Notes: a model not told the origin generated them from the letters alone. Positions 43,207 through 54,639 are shown, counted from the first letter of the stretch. The stretch is 64,000 nt of DNA from Fremontodendron californicum (GCA_030761205.1 JAULJL010000027.1:17486501-17550500); one strand, 5' to 3'. Program-made: numbers and translations.

Positions 43207-46131
43207 TGTAATAACCAATTTTGGCCCGGGTCGGATCCGAACCCGACCCGGGCCATTTGCAACAGGGCTGCTATTTAGCAGGCCCAATCTGCAGACCCCA
43301 ACAGTAAACCCAATCCCCAACTGGCCCAACCCAAACAACCCCCAAACCAGGCCCAGTGCCCAGGCCCACTGGCCCATTTCCCCTTACCCACTACCAGCCT
43401 AACCCTAGGCAACAGAAACCCTAGCCACCTAACAGCCCTAGCCACGTGACGGCCCTCTGCCAAACGCCAGCCACCAGACACGGCAGCCACCCCACAAGGC
43501 AACCACCCCAACACTCCACCACCTGCCACACTCAACCACCTGCTCCACGCAACCCAACCCCAAACACTCCACCCTCCATAAAGCCCCCCAATCACCAGCA
43601 AAAAAAAAAAAAGGAATGAGGGATCCAGATCGGACCCCCCTTCAAGGAGATCCGAAAAAAAAGACCCACCCTCACCAAAAACCCCAGATCCGAGGTCCGA
43701 AACCCAGATCGAACTCCCCTAAAAAAAAAACCACCAAAAACCAAAACAAAAAACGAAACCAAAAAAGACCAAGGTCGAGCCCCCCGAAAAAAAACCCCAG
43801 ATCGATCCCTGCAAAATAGAAAAAACAAAACAGCCAGTAAAAAAAAAAAAAAAAGAGGAAGAGTCGAAGGGTCGAAACCCAGATCTAGGGGTTTCGATTG
43901 GGATTCAGGCAAAACAGAGCCCGAATCCGAGAAGAGGAGGCCGAAATCCCCCCAGGTGCGAAGTTCAGAGCTCATCGACCGCCGACGAACGGCGGTCGAC
44001 GGCGAGGCACCGCGGCCGGCGCGGTGGCCGGTCGCCATTTTCTGGGTTTGGGGGGGTTTCTGGGCTGAGCAGGAGAGAGAGAGAGAGAGAGAGAGAGAAA
44101 AAAAAAGAGAAAAAAAATGAAAAAAAGAGAAAAATGAAAAAAATAAAAAAGGGGGCTATTTATAGCCCCCTGGAGCAGGTCGAGGTGACCCACGCGTCGA
44201 CCCGCGGGTCGACCCGAGGTCCGCGAGGGTCACCCGCATAAAAAAAAAAAAGAAAAAAGGGAAAGGGTCACCCCCTGGAGCAGGCCGTTTTGCCCAGGCA
44301 GGGTCCGCGTGTGGACCCGGACCCGACCCGGGGTCCGCGCACCCGACCCGGGGCACACAAAAAAAAAGAAAGGAAGATCCATCCCAAACCGGATCCGGCC
44401 TGCGCCGAATCGGCCCAGGCTTTGGGCCCAACAGACCTTGGTTTTGGGCCAGGGGAGAAAGGGAAAAAAGAAAAAAAAAAAAGAAAAAAAAAGAAAGAAA
44501 GAAGAGAAAATTTAAATTTAAGATTAAAAAAAAAGGAAAATAAAAAAATAGAAAATAAAAATTGAGTAAAATTACAAGAAAAAGAAAAAGGAAAAAAAAA
44601 ACAAAAAACAAAAATTAAATTAAAATCAAAATAAAAATAAAAATAAAAAAAAATGAAAATGAAAAAAAAATAATGATACAAAAAAAAAATTAAAAATATA
44701 AAAATATATAAAAAAACAAAAAAAAAACAAAAAGGAAAAAGAATTAAAAAGAAAAATTCACGATTATCGATTTTGATGTTTTGATTTTCGACATTTTTCA
44801 GGTGGTCGAGAAAGAACAAAGAATTTTACGAAGATCAAGTTCGGCATTTTGAATTTCGGATTCTCGACATTTTTCACGTATGCTTTTAATTTTCTTTATT
44901 ATTTTTTATCATAATACTATTTGTATTTATTTATTTTCGTCCGGCATTCGATATATTCTTATTATTCTGTTTCGATTTTAAAATATTAAAATAATAATTC
45001 TTCTAAGTAATACATGTCTTTTAAATTATTTTCGGTAAATGAAATTCTCTAAAAACAATTTGTTTCTCGGGATGGTCGGAATATCAATCGTTCTTTGAAA
45101 TGGTCCGAGTAAGAATAATAATTGAAACATTATCGAAAATAGCGGAGTAATTCGAGAATTATTCTTACATAGATAATTTCTTTTATTTAGGATATAATTA
45201 TTAAAAGCATTTTAATTTACTTTTCGAAAAAAAAAATGTGAATTACCGACGACGGAATTTGAAGGACGTCACGGTAGTGATTCCTAAGATATCTTAAGGT
45301 GAGAGAATTTCGTTAAATATCACCACGAGTGGTGGGAGTATTTAGCGACATGCTCGATATAAAAATTTGTTTTCATTAAAAAAAATGGAAATAATCAAAA
45401 TAAAGAAAATGGATAAAATAGTGAATGTTTATATGTTCGATATCTTGCCATGCTCGTGTTTTTAATATTATGATTTGCATGTTTAATTTTATAGTTATAT
45501 GCTAAGTCGTATGCATCCGATATTTAAATATTCGTATCATACGCATCTAAATAAAAAATGGATGTAAATTACCGACGACGGAATTCGAAGGACGTCACGG
45601 TTGTGATTCCTAAGATATCTCGAGGTGAGAAGATCTCGTTAAATACCACCAAGAGTATTGGGAATATTTAACGAGTATTTTCGATAACAAATTTATGTTC
45701 ACTTTCGATTTTTAAAAAAAAAATAAAAATGGTTCAAAAATTCAAAAAAAAATAATAAACATGTTTTTTTTTAAAAAAAAATAAAATAAAATAAAGTAAA
45801 AATAAAGGAGAATATTTTTTAAATAGTGATGTCAAGTCCATTAAATCGAGATTTAAGATAACACGTGATTAAATGGTACCGTTTTCTAAACGGGCGTTGC
45901 GGGGGTGCTAATCCTTCCCCGCACGTAACCGATTCCCGAACCCGATTTTGTTTTCTCTCTGGTTCAAAGTGCGGACTTCGAAATTGGTTTTACAAAATGT
46001 TTTAATTAATTTCAAAATATTTTACTAAAACCGGTTTAATAGGTGGCCAATCACACCTGGCAAAAAAAGATTGGTGGCGACTCCATTTTGTGTTTTCAAA
46101 ATCGTCTAGCGGTCGAAAAACCGTTATGACA
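43207..46131 (+). repeat. 3' LTR of the Tat-lineage element
   Basis: 2,925 bp, uninterrupted, preceded by the polypurine tract and followed by TTACG. It is homologous along its length to the two pieces of the 5' LTR. It retains the site where the Athila element entered the other copy (CTCGACATTTTTCACG near 44,866; the split copy reads CTCGATATT). Confidence 0.93.
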
Positions 46132-47068
46132 TTACGCACTTGGCATAATATTTGGTCCGCTCAGATTCAATTACTCTGTAATCTACAGAGCTTTTGATGT
46201 TATAGTGCTTAATAGCTGAAAGCACAGCCTCTTTCGTTGGAAATTGTAACCCAACACACAGATCAACTGCAGATGGATCAAATGTCAGAGGCGTAGCTAA
46301 TGTATGAGCATACTCAGGAAATTTCGGCACTTGCATTGCCTCCAGATCCAGGGTATGCATATGGGATGCAGCCCCATATGGGGGAAGATCTCCATGAGTG
46401 TTGATCTCAGCAGGGACGACGTCTGGGTCAGAATCACTGTTGTCATCACTTGCGAATTCAGCATCCTCTTCCTGCTCACTAAATTCACCAACATATTCAC
46501 CATGGACTCCACGTTGCGGAACAGGATCAACACCAGCTGACTCATCTTCGAGGGTAGTAGGAATTGTTTGTGAGACTAATGAAGTCTGAAACGTTGTAGC
46601 TTGAGATAACGGCACGACTTCTTCTGTGGGAACGTCATATGTAGTGTGAACATAGAACAGCCCAGAATCATCATCTTCTATGGGAAAGTTTTCTGTTGTG
46701 CGAACATTTGAAGGCCCACAATCATCGTCAACATCCTCTATGTCAGCATATAACTCAAGTACACCAATATTTGCAAATGTCGCATGAGCATAAAACATGC
46801 ATCTGACATCATCATCATCTTCAAGTGGAAATGTTCTATATCGGACACATCCTTCACCAATAGAAATAGGATGCCTATACTTAACCTTTGAAACTCTTTT
46901 TCTATTTCTAGCTTTAATTTTTGTATGAATTTGCAGCTTCAGTTCCTCTAATGTGACGTCTTCTTCAACACGAAAACTTTTAGGACGTTCACAATCAAAG
47001 GTAGCACCTTCGTCAGTATTATGAATTTGGCCATTGTAGTAGACCAATGCGATCACTCTATTGCTCAT
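46132..47068 (-). pseudogene. MULE transposase, N-terminal part cut off by the retrotransposon
   Basis: Starts MSNRVIALVYYNGQIHNTD at 47,068; the same frame is open further upstream, but this Met matches the usual start. The first 110 residues form the ubiquitin-like N-terminal region common in plant MULE transposases. An acidic Ser/Asp/Glu-rich linker follows. The MuDR N-terminal domain begins LCVGLQFPTKEAVLSAIKHY and runs through YRVIESERTKYYAKC up to the TTACG duplication, where the retrotransposon begins. The next codons lie at 18,552. The frame agrees across the empty site, so the two halves were one gene before insertion. Confidence 0.9.
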
Positions 47069-47439
47069 GTTGTGTAGTAATGAAACTAAGAATGATGAGA
47101 ATAGAGGTATTATCACTCGGTGAAAAAAAGAAGAAATATAGAAGGATGAGAATGAGTAGGTTTTAGCACTCAGAAAAAATCTGATTGAAAAACTGCTGTA
47201 GGGGGTATTGTAAACCTTCATCAGTATTATGAATTTATAATGGTTCATTATGTTGTACCAGATGACAAATCCCATCCTTTGTATAGGATGGAATCTGATT
47301 CTCATATTCTGGCTAGGGTTATTTGACTGAAAAAGTGATAACTCATTCAATGCAAAATCTGATTGATAAATCCCATCCTTTGTACTGGACTGTCCAATAG
47401 TCCCATCCATTGCAGAAGGACTCCAATTTCAATATTTTC

Positions 47440-47840
47440 TTTAGCATTTTATTGACTGAAAAATAGCTGAAACCTATTTCTAACCCTAAATCATTAGTCC
47501 CATCCATTGCAGAAGGAATCCAATTCCAATATTTTCTGTAGCATTTGATTGACTGGAAAATAGTTGAAACCTATCCCTAACCCTAAACCATCAGTCTCAT
47601 CCATTGCAGAAGGAATCCAATTCCAATATTTTCTGCAGCATTTGATTCACTAGAAAATAGCTGAAACCTATCCCTAACCCTAAATAATTAGTCCCATCCA
47701 TTGCAGAAGAAATCCAATTCCAATATTTTCTGCAGCATTTCATTGACTGAAAAATAGCTGAAACTTTTCCCTAATCCTAAATCATTAGTCCTATCCATTG
47801 CAGAAGGAATCCAATTCCAATATTTTTTACAGCATAAAAT
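47440..47840. repeat. Tandem repeat of about 100 bp upstream of the transposase
   Basis: About four copies of a unit containing CCCATCCATTGCAGAAGGAA, TCCAATTCCAATATTTTCTG, ATTGACTGAAAAATAGCTGA and CCCTAACCCTAAATCATTAG. Related words also occur inside the upstream part of the transposase frame (47,270-47,410). The array is probably subterminal DNA of the MULE. Confidence 0.85.
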
Positions 47841-47844
47841 TAAA

Positions 47845-48215
47845 ATTGTATAAGAAATATAATTTTCTTTTTTAAATTTTAATAAGAAATAAAATTGTAT
47901 TTTTTATAAAATTTTAATAATAAATTAAATTTTATTTTTTATAAAATTAAAAAATTATAAGAAATAAAATTTTTGATATAAAAATTGAATAAGAAATATA
48001 ATTTTCTTTTTTAAATTTTAATAAGCAATAAAATTGTATTTTTTATATAATTTTAATAATAAATTAAATTTTATTTTTTATAAAATTAAAAAATTATAAG
48101 AAATAAAAATTTTGATATAAAAATTTAATAAGAAATATAATTTTCTTTTTTAAATTCTAATAAGAAATAAAATTTTATTTTTTATAAAATTTTAATAATA
48201 AATTACATTTTTAAT
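47845..48215. repeat. AT-rich tandem repeat, period about 139 bp
   Basis: Between two and three copies of a unit containing AAGAAATATAATTTTCTTTTT and AATAAATTAAATTTTATTTTT, starting near 47,850, 47,988 and 48,129. Adjacent to the 100-bp array; likely part of the same element end. Confidence 0.75.
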
Positions 48216-48368
48216 ATATATTTAAAAAACAAACAAATATTTAAAAATAAATAAATAAACAAACCTAGATAATTTTTTTATTTAATTTATAATTTTTAAA
48301 ATTAAAATACAAATTTTAAAAATAAATTTACAATTTTTTTAAAATTTAAGTAAATATATATATATATA

Positions 48369-48471
48369 CACCAAGGGAAATCGCCACCCCGCATGGCGAT
48401 TTCCCTTGGTGTTTTTTGCAATTTTTATAATTTTTACACTGGAAAATCGCCATGGGGATGGCGATTTCCCA
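48369..48471. repeat. Pair of hairpins sharing the AAATCGCCA arm
   Basis: First: CACCAAGGGAAATCGCCA, a 7-bp loop, then its perfect 18-bp complement (48,369-48,411). Second: TGGAAAATCGCCAT-GGGG-ATGGCGATTTCCCA (48,440-48,471), 14-bp arms with one mismatch. Both arms carry AAATCGCCA. They lie between the MULE repeats and the BAHD promoter, so they may be the MULE terminus or a small foldback. No partner copy was found at the PMD side. Confidence 0.75.
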
Positions 48472-48529
48472 ACTAAAAAAAAACGGATTTTGGGAATTAA
48501 TATGAAAACAACGGTATTTTGGTATATAA

Positions 48530-48678
48530 TTTTTTTTTTTGCTATATTTGGATAAAAAAACTAAATTCACACTCCATTTCTCATGCAAACCTCACCAATA
48601 CAATCTGTCACAATATTTTTCACCAGATAAACATAGACAGAGAAAGAAAAACTTGTAATTGTTAAACCCAGATAGGGC
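48530..48678 (+). promoter_or_regulatory. BAHD gene promoter and 5' untranslated region
   Basis: A TATA-like GCTATATTTGGAT lies near 48,540, about 135 bp upstream of the start codon. The leader that follows (CACTCCATTTCTCATGC and on) is CT/CA-rich as in plant 5' UTRs. A short upstream ATG occurs at 48,583. The start site is inferred, and only about 60 bp separate this box from the transposon hairpins. Confidence 0.4.
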
Positions 48679-50106
48679 ATGGGTGCAAAAGAAGATTTCA
48701 CGGTGACGCTGAGCAAGAAGGAAGTGGTGGCAGCAGCGTTACCGCCGCCATTGCAAGAACACTGGCTACCACTCTCCAACCTTGACTTGCTTCTTCCACC
48801 AGTTGATGTGGGAGTCTTCTTTTGTTACAAGAAGAAACCAGAAGAAGAATTAGCTTTAGGGGACAGCAGCATGAGCTTTGGTTCCTTGGTGAGTGTTCTG
48901 AAGAATGCCATGGCTCAGGCTCTTGTCTCCTACTACGCATTTGCGGGTGAGATTGAGGCTAACACTGTGGGTGAGCCTAAGCTTGTTTGCAACAATCGAG
49001 GGGTGGATTTCGTTGAAGCTTATGCTGATGTTAAGCTTCAAAACCTGGACTTGCATAACCCTGATGAAAGCATTGAAGGTAAACTTGTACCTAAGAAGAA
49101 ACATGGTGTGCTCTCAGTTCAGGTAATTAGTCCCTCCCTACTTCAAAACATAAATCAGATTCCTACACCTTTTTTTTTCTCTCCCTAACATGAATTAAAC
49201 CAAAAAACCTTACGGTTGCTAATTTTTATAAAAAGTCAGGTTCCTTTCGGGTGAGAATATCGCAAATTAATATACCGTCGGTACGGTTGATAAATACTAT
49301 ATTTGAGCTTCATTTTTTAGTTTCAGGGATTTGGGTTTTTTTTACTCTTTTGATTTCTTTTTGAGCTTTGGTGGAATATGAAATTTGTGTGGATAGCTTT
49401 GAGGTCTTTTTTCATGGAATGTGGAGGACTGTGGAGTGATGTTAAGATGAGAAGTTTGAGCTGTTGGTTTTGGGTGTTCCATGCATGCTGTTGATTACAG
49501 CTCCTTGGTTTACAAGTGTTGTTTCTGCTGATGTTTCTTTGATTCAATTATTAGCATTTGGTTTTGCAAATTTAAGATTGAAGCTGCTGAAAAAGGTTCC
49601 ATGTTAATCAAACTTGATGGTCGTGTTCAATTGATGTTGAGATTAGGGATTTAAATAGCGGCCAACAACACGATGTTATGATCGTTATTTTACAGTTTCA
49701 ACTTTTTTCGTCGTCGTTATTCATGATCGATATTTATCGCAATGGATCTCGGTAATATTCAATACGTTCACAATCGCAATAAAAATGATGCAACAAAAAT
49801 GCATCCGCAATCTTAATTTAAATCCCTGACTGAGATGGATACAAAGCTTTTGGATGCTATGGTATATATTTACTGAAACTAATTTTCTTTTTGCTGAAGC
49901 CTGTTTTAGGTTGATTTTTTTAGAAGCAAATGATAAGGGCGATGATTTTGCCTAAGCTGGGGCTGACTGAGATAAGAGCTTTATGGATTTTTGTTTTTTT
50001 TTAGTGTTTTATTTGTCTATTTTTTTTTTAATGTTTTTAGCAGGATTTCTTTTCCTGTTGATAAGGTGTCTTTGGTATTTTTATCTTTTATCACCCTTAT
50101 TTAGCA

Positions 50107-50150
<44 letters not shown>

Positions 50151-52839
50151 AGCTTCTCAGTTCACCGTCTTACCTAGAACGGTTTACAAGCTGAAGTTAA
50201 AATTCATAATTAATCGGTTTGAACTAATTTAATTGATCGGATTGATCAAATTTGATTAATTCAGTTCGATTTATTTGGTTTTGAAATTAATCGATTATGA
50301 AAAATTATTTATTCAGTTAATTCGATCGGTTATCAATTTTTTAAATTGATAACAGAGTAGATAGAACTAACCGATCCTTTTAATTTTATTTTTAATTATA
50401 TTTTATATTTAATATAAATAAAATATATTTATATAATAATTTAAAATTATATATTATATAATATATCAGTTATATATTATATAATATGTAATATATAATA
50501 AATAATTTATTTGTTAAATAGTTAAAATCGATTAAACCGACCGAACCAACCGACTTAAATCGGTTTTGATTTTTCAATTTTAGGATTCTTTTTCAATCGG
50601 TTCGATCGATTTTATAAATTTATTCGGTTTAATCGATTTTCGAAATTTTAAAACCGAACCGACCGAATGCTCACCTCTAATTCATACTAAAGTTAAAATA
50701 GTTAGACATAAATCTGATAATTTATGTATGTGTTTCGTATCTCATTTTTTTTTCATGTCAATAGTATAAATTAAATTTGACAATTCGTGTATTCATATAT
50801 TTTCACGTGCCATAATCTTATTTAAGGTATTATATATTTATATAAATTTTGATATGTTAACCATTTGTGTTATATAAATTTTGACACGTTCATATATTCG
50901 TGTCGTATTATATTTTATGTCGTGTTTTAGTTATTTTTCTCGTGTCATGTTCGTGGCGTGCAATCGTATCATATCCAAGATTACTAGGTCAAATGTAAAT
51001 AAACACAACAGAAATTATTAAACGTGTTAAAATCATAAACACAAATATGATATATGTATTAAACTTATCATATTAATCGTGTTTAAATATATCGTGTCAT
51101 ATTTATTATTTTATTTTTATATTTATTAAATATATTATATTTTCGACCTAAAATTATCAAATCAGACGAAAACATCGCTTTCTGGCCTGTTCTGTACCAC
51201 CCAAAATGAAAAAATTTTAAATAAAAATAAATCCTACAAATATTTAGCTAGATGCTTTTGTACTACTGCAGTAGTACAATTACAGAACTGTTACAAAATG
51301 TTAAACATGTAATTATCTAAAATCATAAGGTAATTAATATACAACAAATAATTATTTCTTCCATTTCATTTTTTTCCTCTTTGACATACTTTTATTTATT
51401 TTTTTAGTTTATTTAAAATTTTATATTTTATATTTAATATGATAAATAATTATATATGAGTATATAACAATTAATTAATTTAAATATTTAAATAAATAAA
51501 TGAAATAATATATGTTAAAAGTTTAAATATTAAATATCATTAAAATATATATAAAATGATTATCAATATAAACGCCTTTAATAATTATTTTTTATTCTCA
51601 CTTCATGGTTAACGTTGTTTTGTTATCTGAACACATATCACACAATTATTTTTAACTATAATACTCAATTTCACCCGTTATAGTAACTACTCTCGTCACC
51701 ATCTCTATTTTAATTTTATCGGAATCAATCTGACTGTTGATCCGAATGAACTGTAACTAAACAATACTACAGCTCTGGCTCTAATATTTCATAATAACGA
51801 GTTGCAATCTCCTATTTTTAACGAGAATTAAACTTATATATATATATATGTTTTACAGGCAACAGAACTTAGATGCGGCGGATTAGTGGTGGCCTGCACA
51901 TTTGATCACCGTATGGCTGATGCCTACTCAGCCAACATGTTTCTTGTGTCATGGGCTGAAATGGCTCGTTCCAAGTCAATCTCGGCGGTACCATCGTTTC
52001 GCCGGTCTCTGTTGAACCCCAGGCGTCCAGGGTGCATTGGCCCCTCCCTCGATCACATGTATATGCCCATATCCTCATTACCGACACCCCCTAAACGCCG
52101 GCACCACCAAACCACTGATCATCTTATTAGTCGCATATATTATATTACTGCTGAGCAACTCAATGATCTTCAATCACTCGCCTGCTCTAATGGATACAGA
52201 AGGACTAAGCTTGTGTCTTTCAGTGCGTTTTTATGGAAAATGGTAGCACTTGTTGCTGCCAAAGATGATTTCGAGATTACGAAGATGGGGATTGTCGTGG
52301 ATGGAAGGACTAGATTAGGTGAAGGAATGGGTTCTTATTTCGGAAATGTTCTTTCCATTCCCTTTGGAGGTCAAAGAGTAAATGAATTGATCGAAAAACC
52401 CTTGTCCTGGGTAGCCAACCAGGTTCATGATTTCCTGGATCAAGCAGTGACAAAGGAACATTTCCTAGGCCTCATTGACTGGGTTGAAGCTCACCGTCCT
52501 GAACCAGCACAGGCCAAGATATATAGCAATGGAAGCGATGATGGACCGGCTTTCGTAATATCATCAGGGCAAAGTTTCCCAGTTTCAAAAGTGGATTTCG
52601 GATGGGGTAGCCCTGTTTTTGGGTCATATCATTTACCTTGGGGAGGCGATGCTGGATATGTGATGCCGATGCCGATGCCGATGCCAAGTCCGGCAAGGGA
52701 AGGTGATTGGGTGGTGTATATGCACATGTTCAAAAGGCAGTTGGAGCTGATAGAGACCGAAGCTAGCAATGTGTTTAGGCCTCTCACTTTTGATTATCTT
52801 CATTCATTGGCTCCAAATTTATTTACCTGCTACCCTTGA
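48679..52839 (+). CDS. BAHD acyltransferase, coniferyl alcohol acyltransferase-like
   Basis: Two exons: 48,679-49,122 (148 codons, ending CAG/GTAATT) and 51,859-52,839 (after TTTTACAG), joined in phase; 474 residues, normal for the family. BAHD enzymes are cytosolic and move an acyl group from CoA to an alcohol or amine. The catalytic motif HRMAD (H-x3-D) sits at about residues 162-166 and the structural motif DFGWG near 394. The N-terminal stretch LQEHWLPLSNLDLLLPP and CNNRGVDFVEAYAD look most like petunia-type coniferyl alcohol acyltransferase, which acetylates coniferyl alcohol on the way to eugenol and isoeugenol. The intron position near Q148 is the conserved BAHD intron. Substrate remains a guess. 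A hexanucleotide run encodes MPMPMPMPSP near residue 415. Confidence 0.9.
49123..51858 (+). other. 2.7-kb intron of the BAHD gene
   Basis: GT-AG intron with a branch-side pyrimidine/TA stretch before TTTTACAG. It is swollen by repeats: a GGGATTTAAAT MITE (49,644-49,829), a (TA)n microsatellite (50,108-50,147), a degenerate hAT-like block rich in CCGAACCGA/TCGGTTCGA (50,160-50,690) that ends GCTCACCTCTA, and CGTGTCGTATTATA-type repeats (50,700-51,150). No other gene is seen. Confidence 0.8.
49644..49829. mobile_element. MITE with TYAGGGATTTAAAT termini (copy 2)
   Basis: 186 bp. The left end TAGGGATTTAAATAGCGG matches the complement of the right end CTTAATTTAAATCCCTGA. Flanking sequences TTGAGAT (49,637-49,643) and CTGAGAT (49,830-49,836) agree at six of seven bases, in line with an hAT-type duplication. 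Related to the unit at 464-632. Confidence 0.65.
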
Positions 52840-53746
52840 TCATTTTTATCTGATCTTGAGGAGATCAATTTTTTTTTATTTTTTTTTTTCATTTGAGGTG
52901 TTTCTTGAAAATTTTCTAATATAAAAGATATATGCAAATTAACAATATAATAATAAATAATAAAAATCTCATAAAAATATATAAATTTTAGCGATTTATA
53001 AATTTATAAATCTATTATCAATTTAATTTTCATAATAAAATCTCAATAAACAAAAATATCAAAGAAAATTTTTTCATAAACGGTTAAGTATAAGTCAATT
53101 TATATAATACTATGACAGAAATTAAGAAAGAACTATCTTAAATTTTTGACAAAACATAAAAGGTTTAAGATTATTCATATGAAGATAAGAATATATGTAA
53201 ATATATATATTAAAAAAAAAAAAAAAAAACTCCTAACAACAATTTTAGCTTTGTAATGACGGTTGACAAGTGGCAATTCAAATGGTTAAACAAAACACAT
53301 TAAAAACGATCACAAAGATATATAATAGATTGAAATATATAAGAAGAAAAATTATGTTAAGAAATCTAGAAAATCAATATGGTTTTTCTTAGGTTTATAT
53401 GATTGTAACTTAATATTTGTAACAAATTATTAATCTTAAGTATTTGTAAATAATGATCAATGGGTTCAATAAATAGATAAACAACAATGTTATTTTATCT
53501 CATTTTGTCAATGCATAAAATTAAGATAAAATTAAAAAAAAAAAATTAATTTGAAGAGATCAATTTAAATGTATTTAATAAAAATACATATTCATATAAA
53601 TACATATTCCACTATGATACGTCATTGATTTTTACTGTTTTAATTTTACCTGTTTAACATTATTGCAAGTTCCCAAAACTTTGTATCAGAAAATTCTATC
53701 ATGTGATGAACCAGTCTTTTAGAAATCTTGTGTTTTAATTTGGACC
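52840..53746. other. 3' flank of the BAHD gene, AT-rich
   Basis: Holds the 3' untranslated region and polyadenylation signals (AATAAATAATAAAAA near 52,950), then AT-rich DNA with a poly-A run at 53,212-53,229. No further gene is seen. Confidence 0.6.
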
Positions 53747-53767
53747 ATATATAGTAGAGGTGGCAAA

Positions 53768-54045
53768 ATGAACCCGAACCCGAAAACCCGCCTAGGAAAA
53801 CCCGAACCCGAACCCGCCCAAACCCGATTTGACCAAAAAGTCAAAAACCCGAACCCGAAAAAGCCCGAACCCGAATGGGCCCGAACCCGAATGGACCCGA
53901 ACCCGAATGGACCCGAACCCGAATGGACCCGAACCCGAATGGACCCGAACCCGAATGGGCCCGAACCCGAATGAGCCCGAACCCGAATGAGCCCGAACCC
54001 GAATGGACCCGAACCCGAGACCGGCCCGAACCCGAACCCGAATTT
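53768..54045 (+). repeat. CCCGAACCCGAATGG tandem array, left arm of the hAT element
   Basis: About 13 units, mostly 16 bp, of CCCGAACCCGAATGGR and shorter variants. The right arm at 55,335-55,565 carries the same kind of repeat in the same, not inverted, orientation, so only the outermost 12 bp form the inverted repeat. Confidence 0.88.
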
Positions 54046-54387
54046 AATACTAAAAATAAAAATAAACAAATTGCAATTTTTTTTTTTTACAAAGCAATAA
54101 CTTTAATTATTAATTTTATTCTAATATTTTTAATAATTTAATTAAAATTTAAAATTTAATATATTATATATATATGATGAAATAATAATTTTATCAAAAA
54201 GTAAATTATATTTTGTACTTATAAGTTATAACTTTAACGTCTCATATCATGATGAATTTACAATCTAAATATTTTAAATTCTTGAAAATTTTAAAGATGT
54301 GAAAAAAAATTTGACAATAATTCAATTAATCTATAAGGGTAAAAAAATTGACAATAATTCAATTATTTTGGCCTTTTGGGTTATACT

Positions 54388-54639
54388 TAGACCTGCTCAC
54401 GGGCCGGGCCTGGGCAGGATATTTTGTGTTCCGGGCCGACCCGGCCCGGAACAGTAATTTTTATTATAATATTATTTTAATTAATTTTAATTATAAAAAA
54501 ATAAAAAAAATTATTTTTTTATTCCAATGAACAGTGTTTCGGGCCTAAACGGGCGGGCCGGGCCGACCCAGGGCCAGGCCTGGGCAGAGAAAATAAAAAA
54601 AACTGGGCCGCGGCCCGGCCCGGCCCATAAGCAGCTCTA
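54388..54639. mobile_element. Nested hAT-type MITE (TAGACCTGCTCACGGGCC ends)
   Basis: 252 bp, GC-rich at both ends. The left TAGACCTGCTCACGGGCCGG pairs imperfectly with the right CCGGCCCATAAGCAGCTCTA. The flanking duplication GTTATACT is perfect (54,380-54,387 and 54,640-54,647). It sits in the AT-rich middle of the larger hAT element and is therefore younger than it. Confidence 0.88.

Larger units (their letters stand above)
18553..46131 (+). mobile_element. Non-autonomous Tat-lineage LTR retrotransposon, gag only, with an Athila element inside its 5' LTR
   Basis: Flanked by a perfect TTACG duplication (18,548-18,552 and 46,132-46,136). LTRs begin TGTAATAACC and end TTATGACA. The primer-binding site TGGCGACTCCACTGGGGA (35,532-35,549) is of the kind used by Tat/Ogre/Retand elements. 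A polypurine tract AAAGAGGGGCAGC (43,194-43,206) precedes the 3' LTR. The internal region (35,529-43,206) encodes a broken gag and then about 4.5 kb of non-coding and tandemly repeated DNA, with no pol. Removing the nested Athila (14,015 bp plus its 5-bp duplication) leaves an element of about 13.6 kb. It landed inside the transposase coding frame of the MULE. Confidence 0.93.
13600..48480. mobile_element. Decayed Mutator-like element (MULE) with PMD and transposase genes, interrupted by nested retrotransposons
   Basis: The span holds a PMD gene on plus (14,455-16,413) and a MuDR-type transposase on minus (16,769-18,552 continued at 46,132-47,068). The genes are convergent, with 3' ends about 355 bp apart. 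Without the 27.6-kb retrotransposon inserted at TTACG the element would be about 7 kb. On the transposase side the flank has tandem repeats (47,440-48,215) and paired hairpins (48,369-48,471). Plant MULEs carrying PMD genes are known. Terminal inverted repeats and the usual 9-bp duplication were not found by eye, so both ends are approximate. Stops in both genes show this copy is inactive. Confidence 0.7.

Noticed and set aside
13600..48480. Terminal inverted repeats and 9-bp duplication of the MULE
   Set aside because: I compared the flanks of the PMD gene with the flanks of the transposase by eye and found no convincing pair; the hairpins at 48,369-48,471 have no counterpart at the left.
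53719..54141. Proline/glutamate-rich and glycine/serine-rich frames over the CCCGAA arrays (also 55,279-55,650)
   Set aside because: They are translations of a short tandem repeat, open on both strands, inside a non-coding hAT element.
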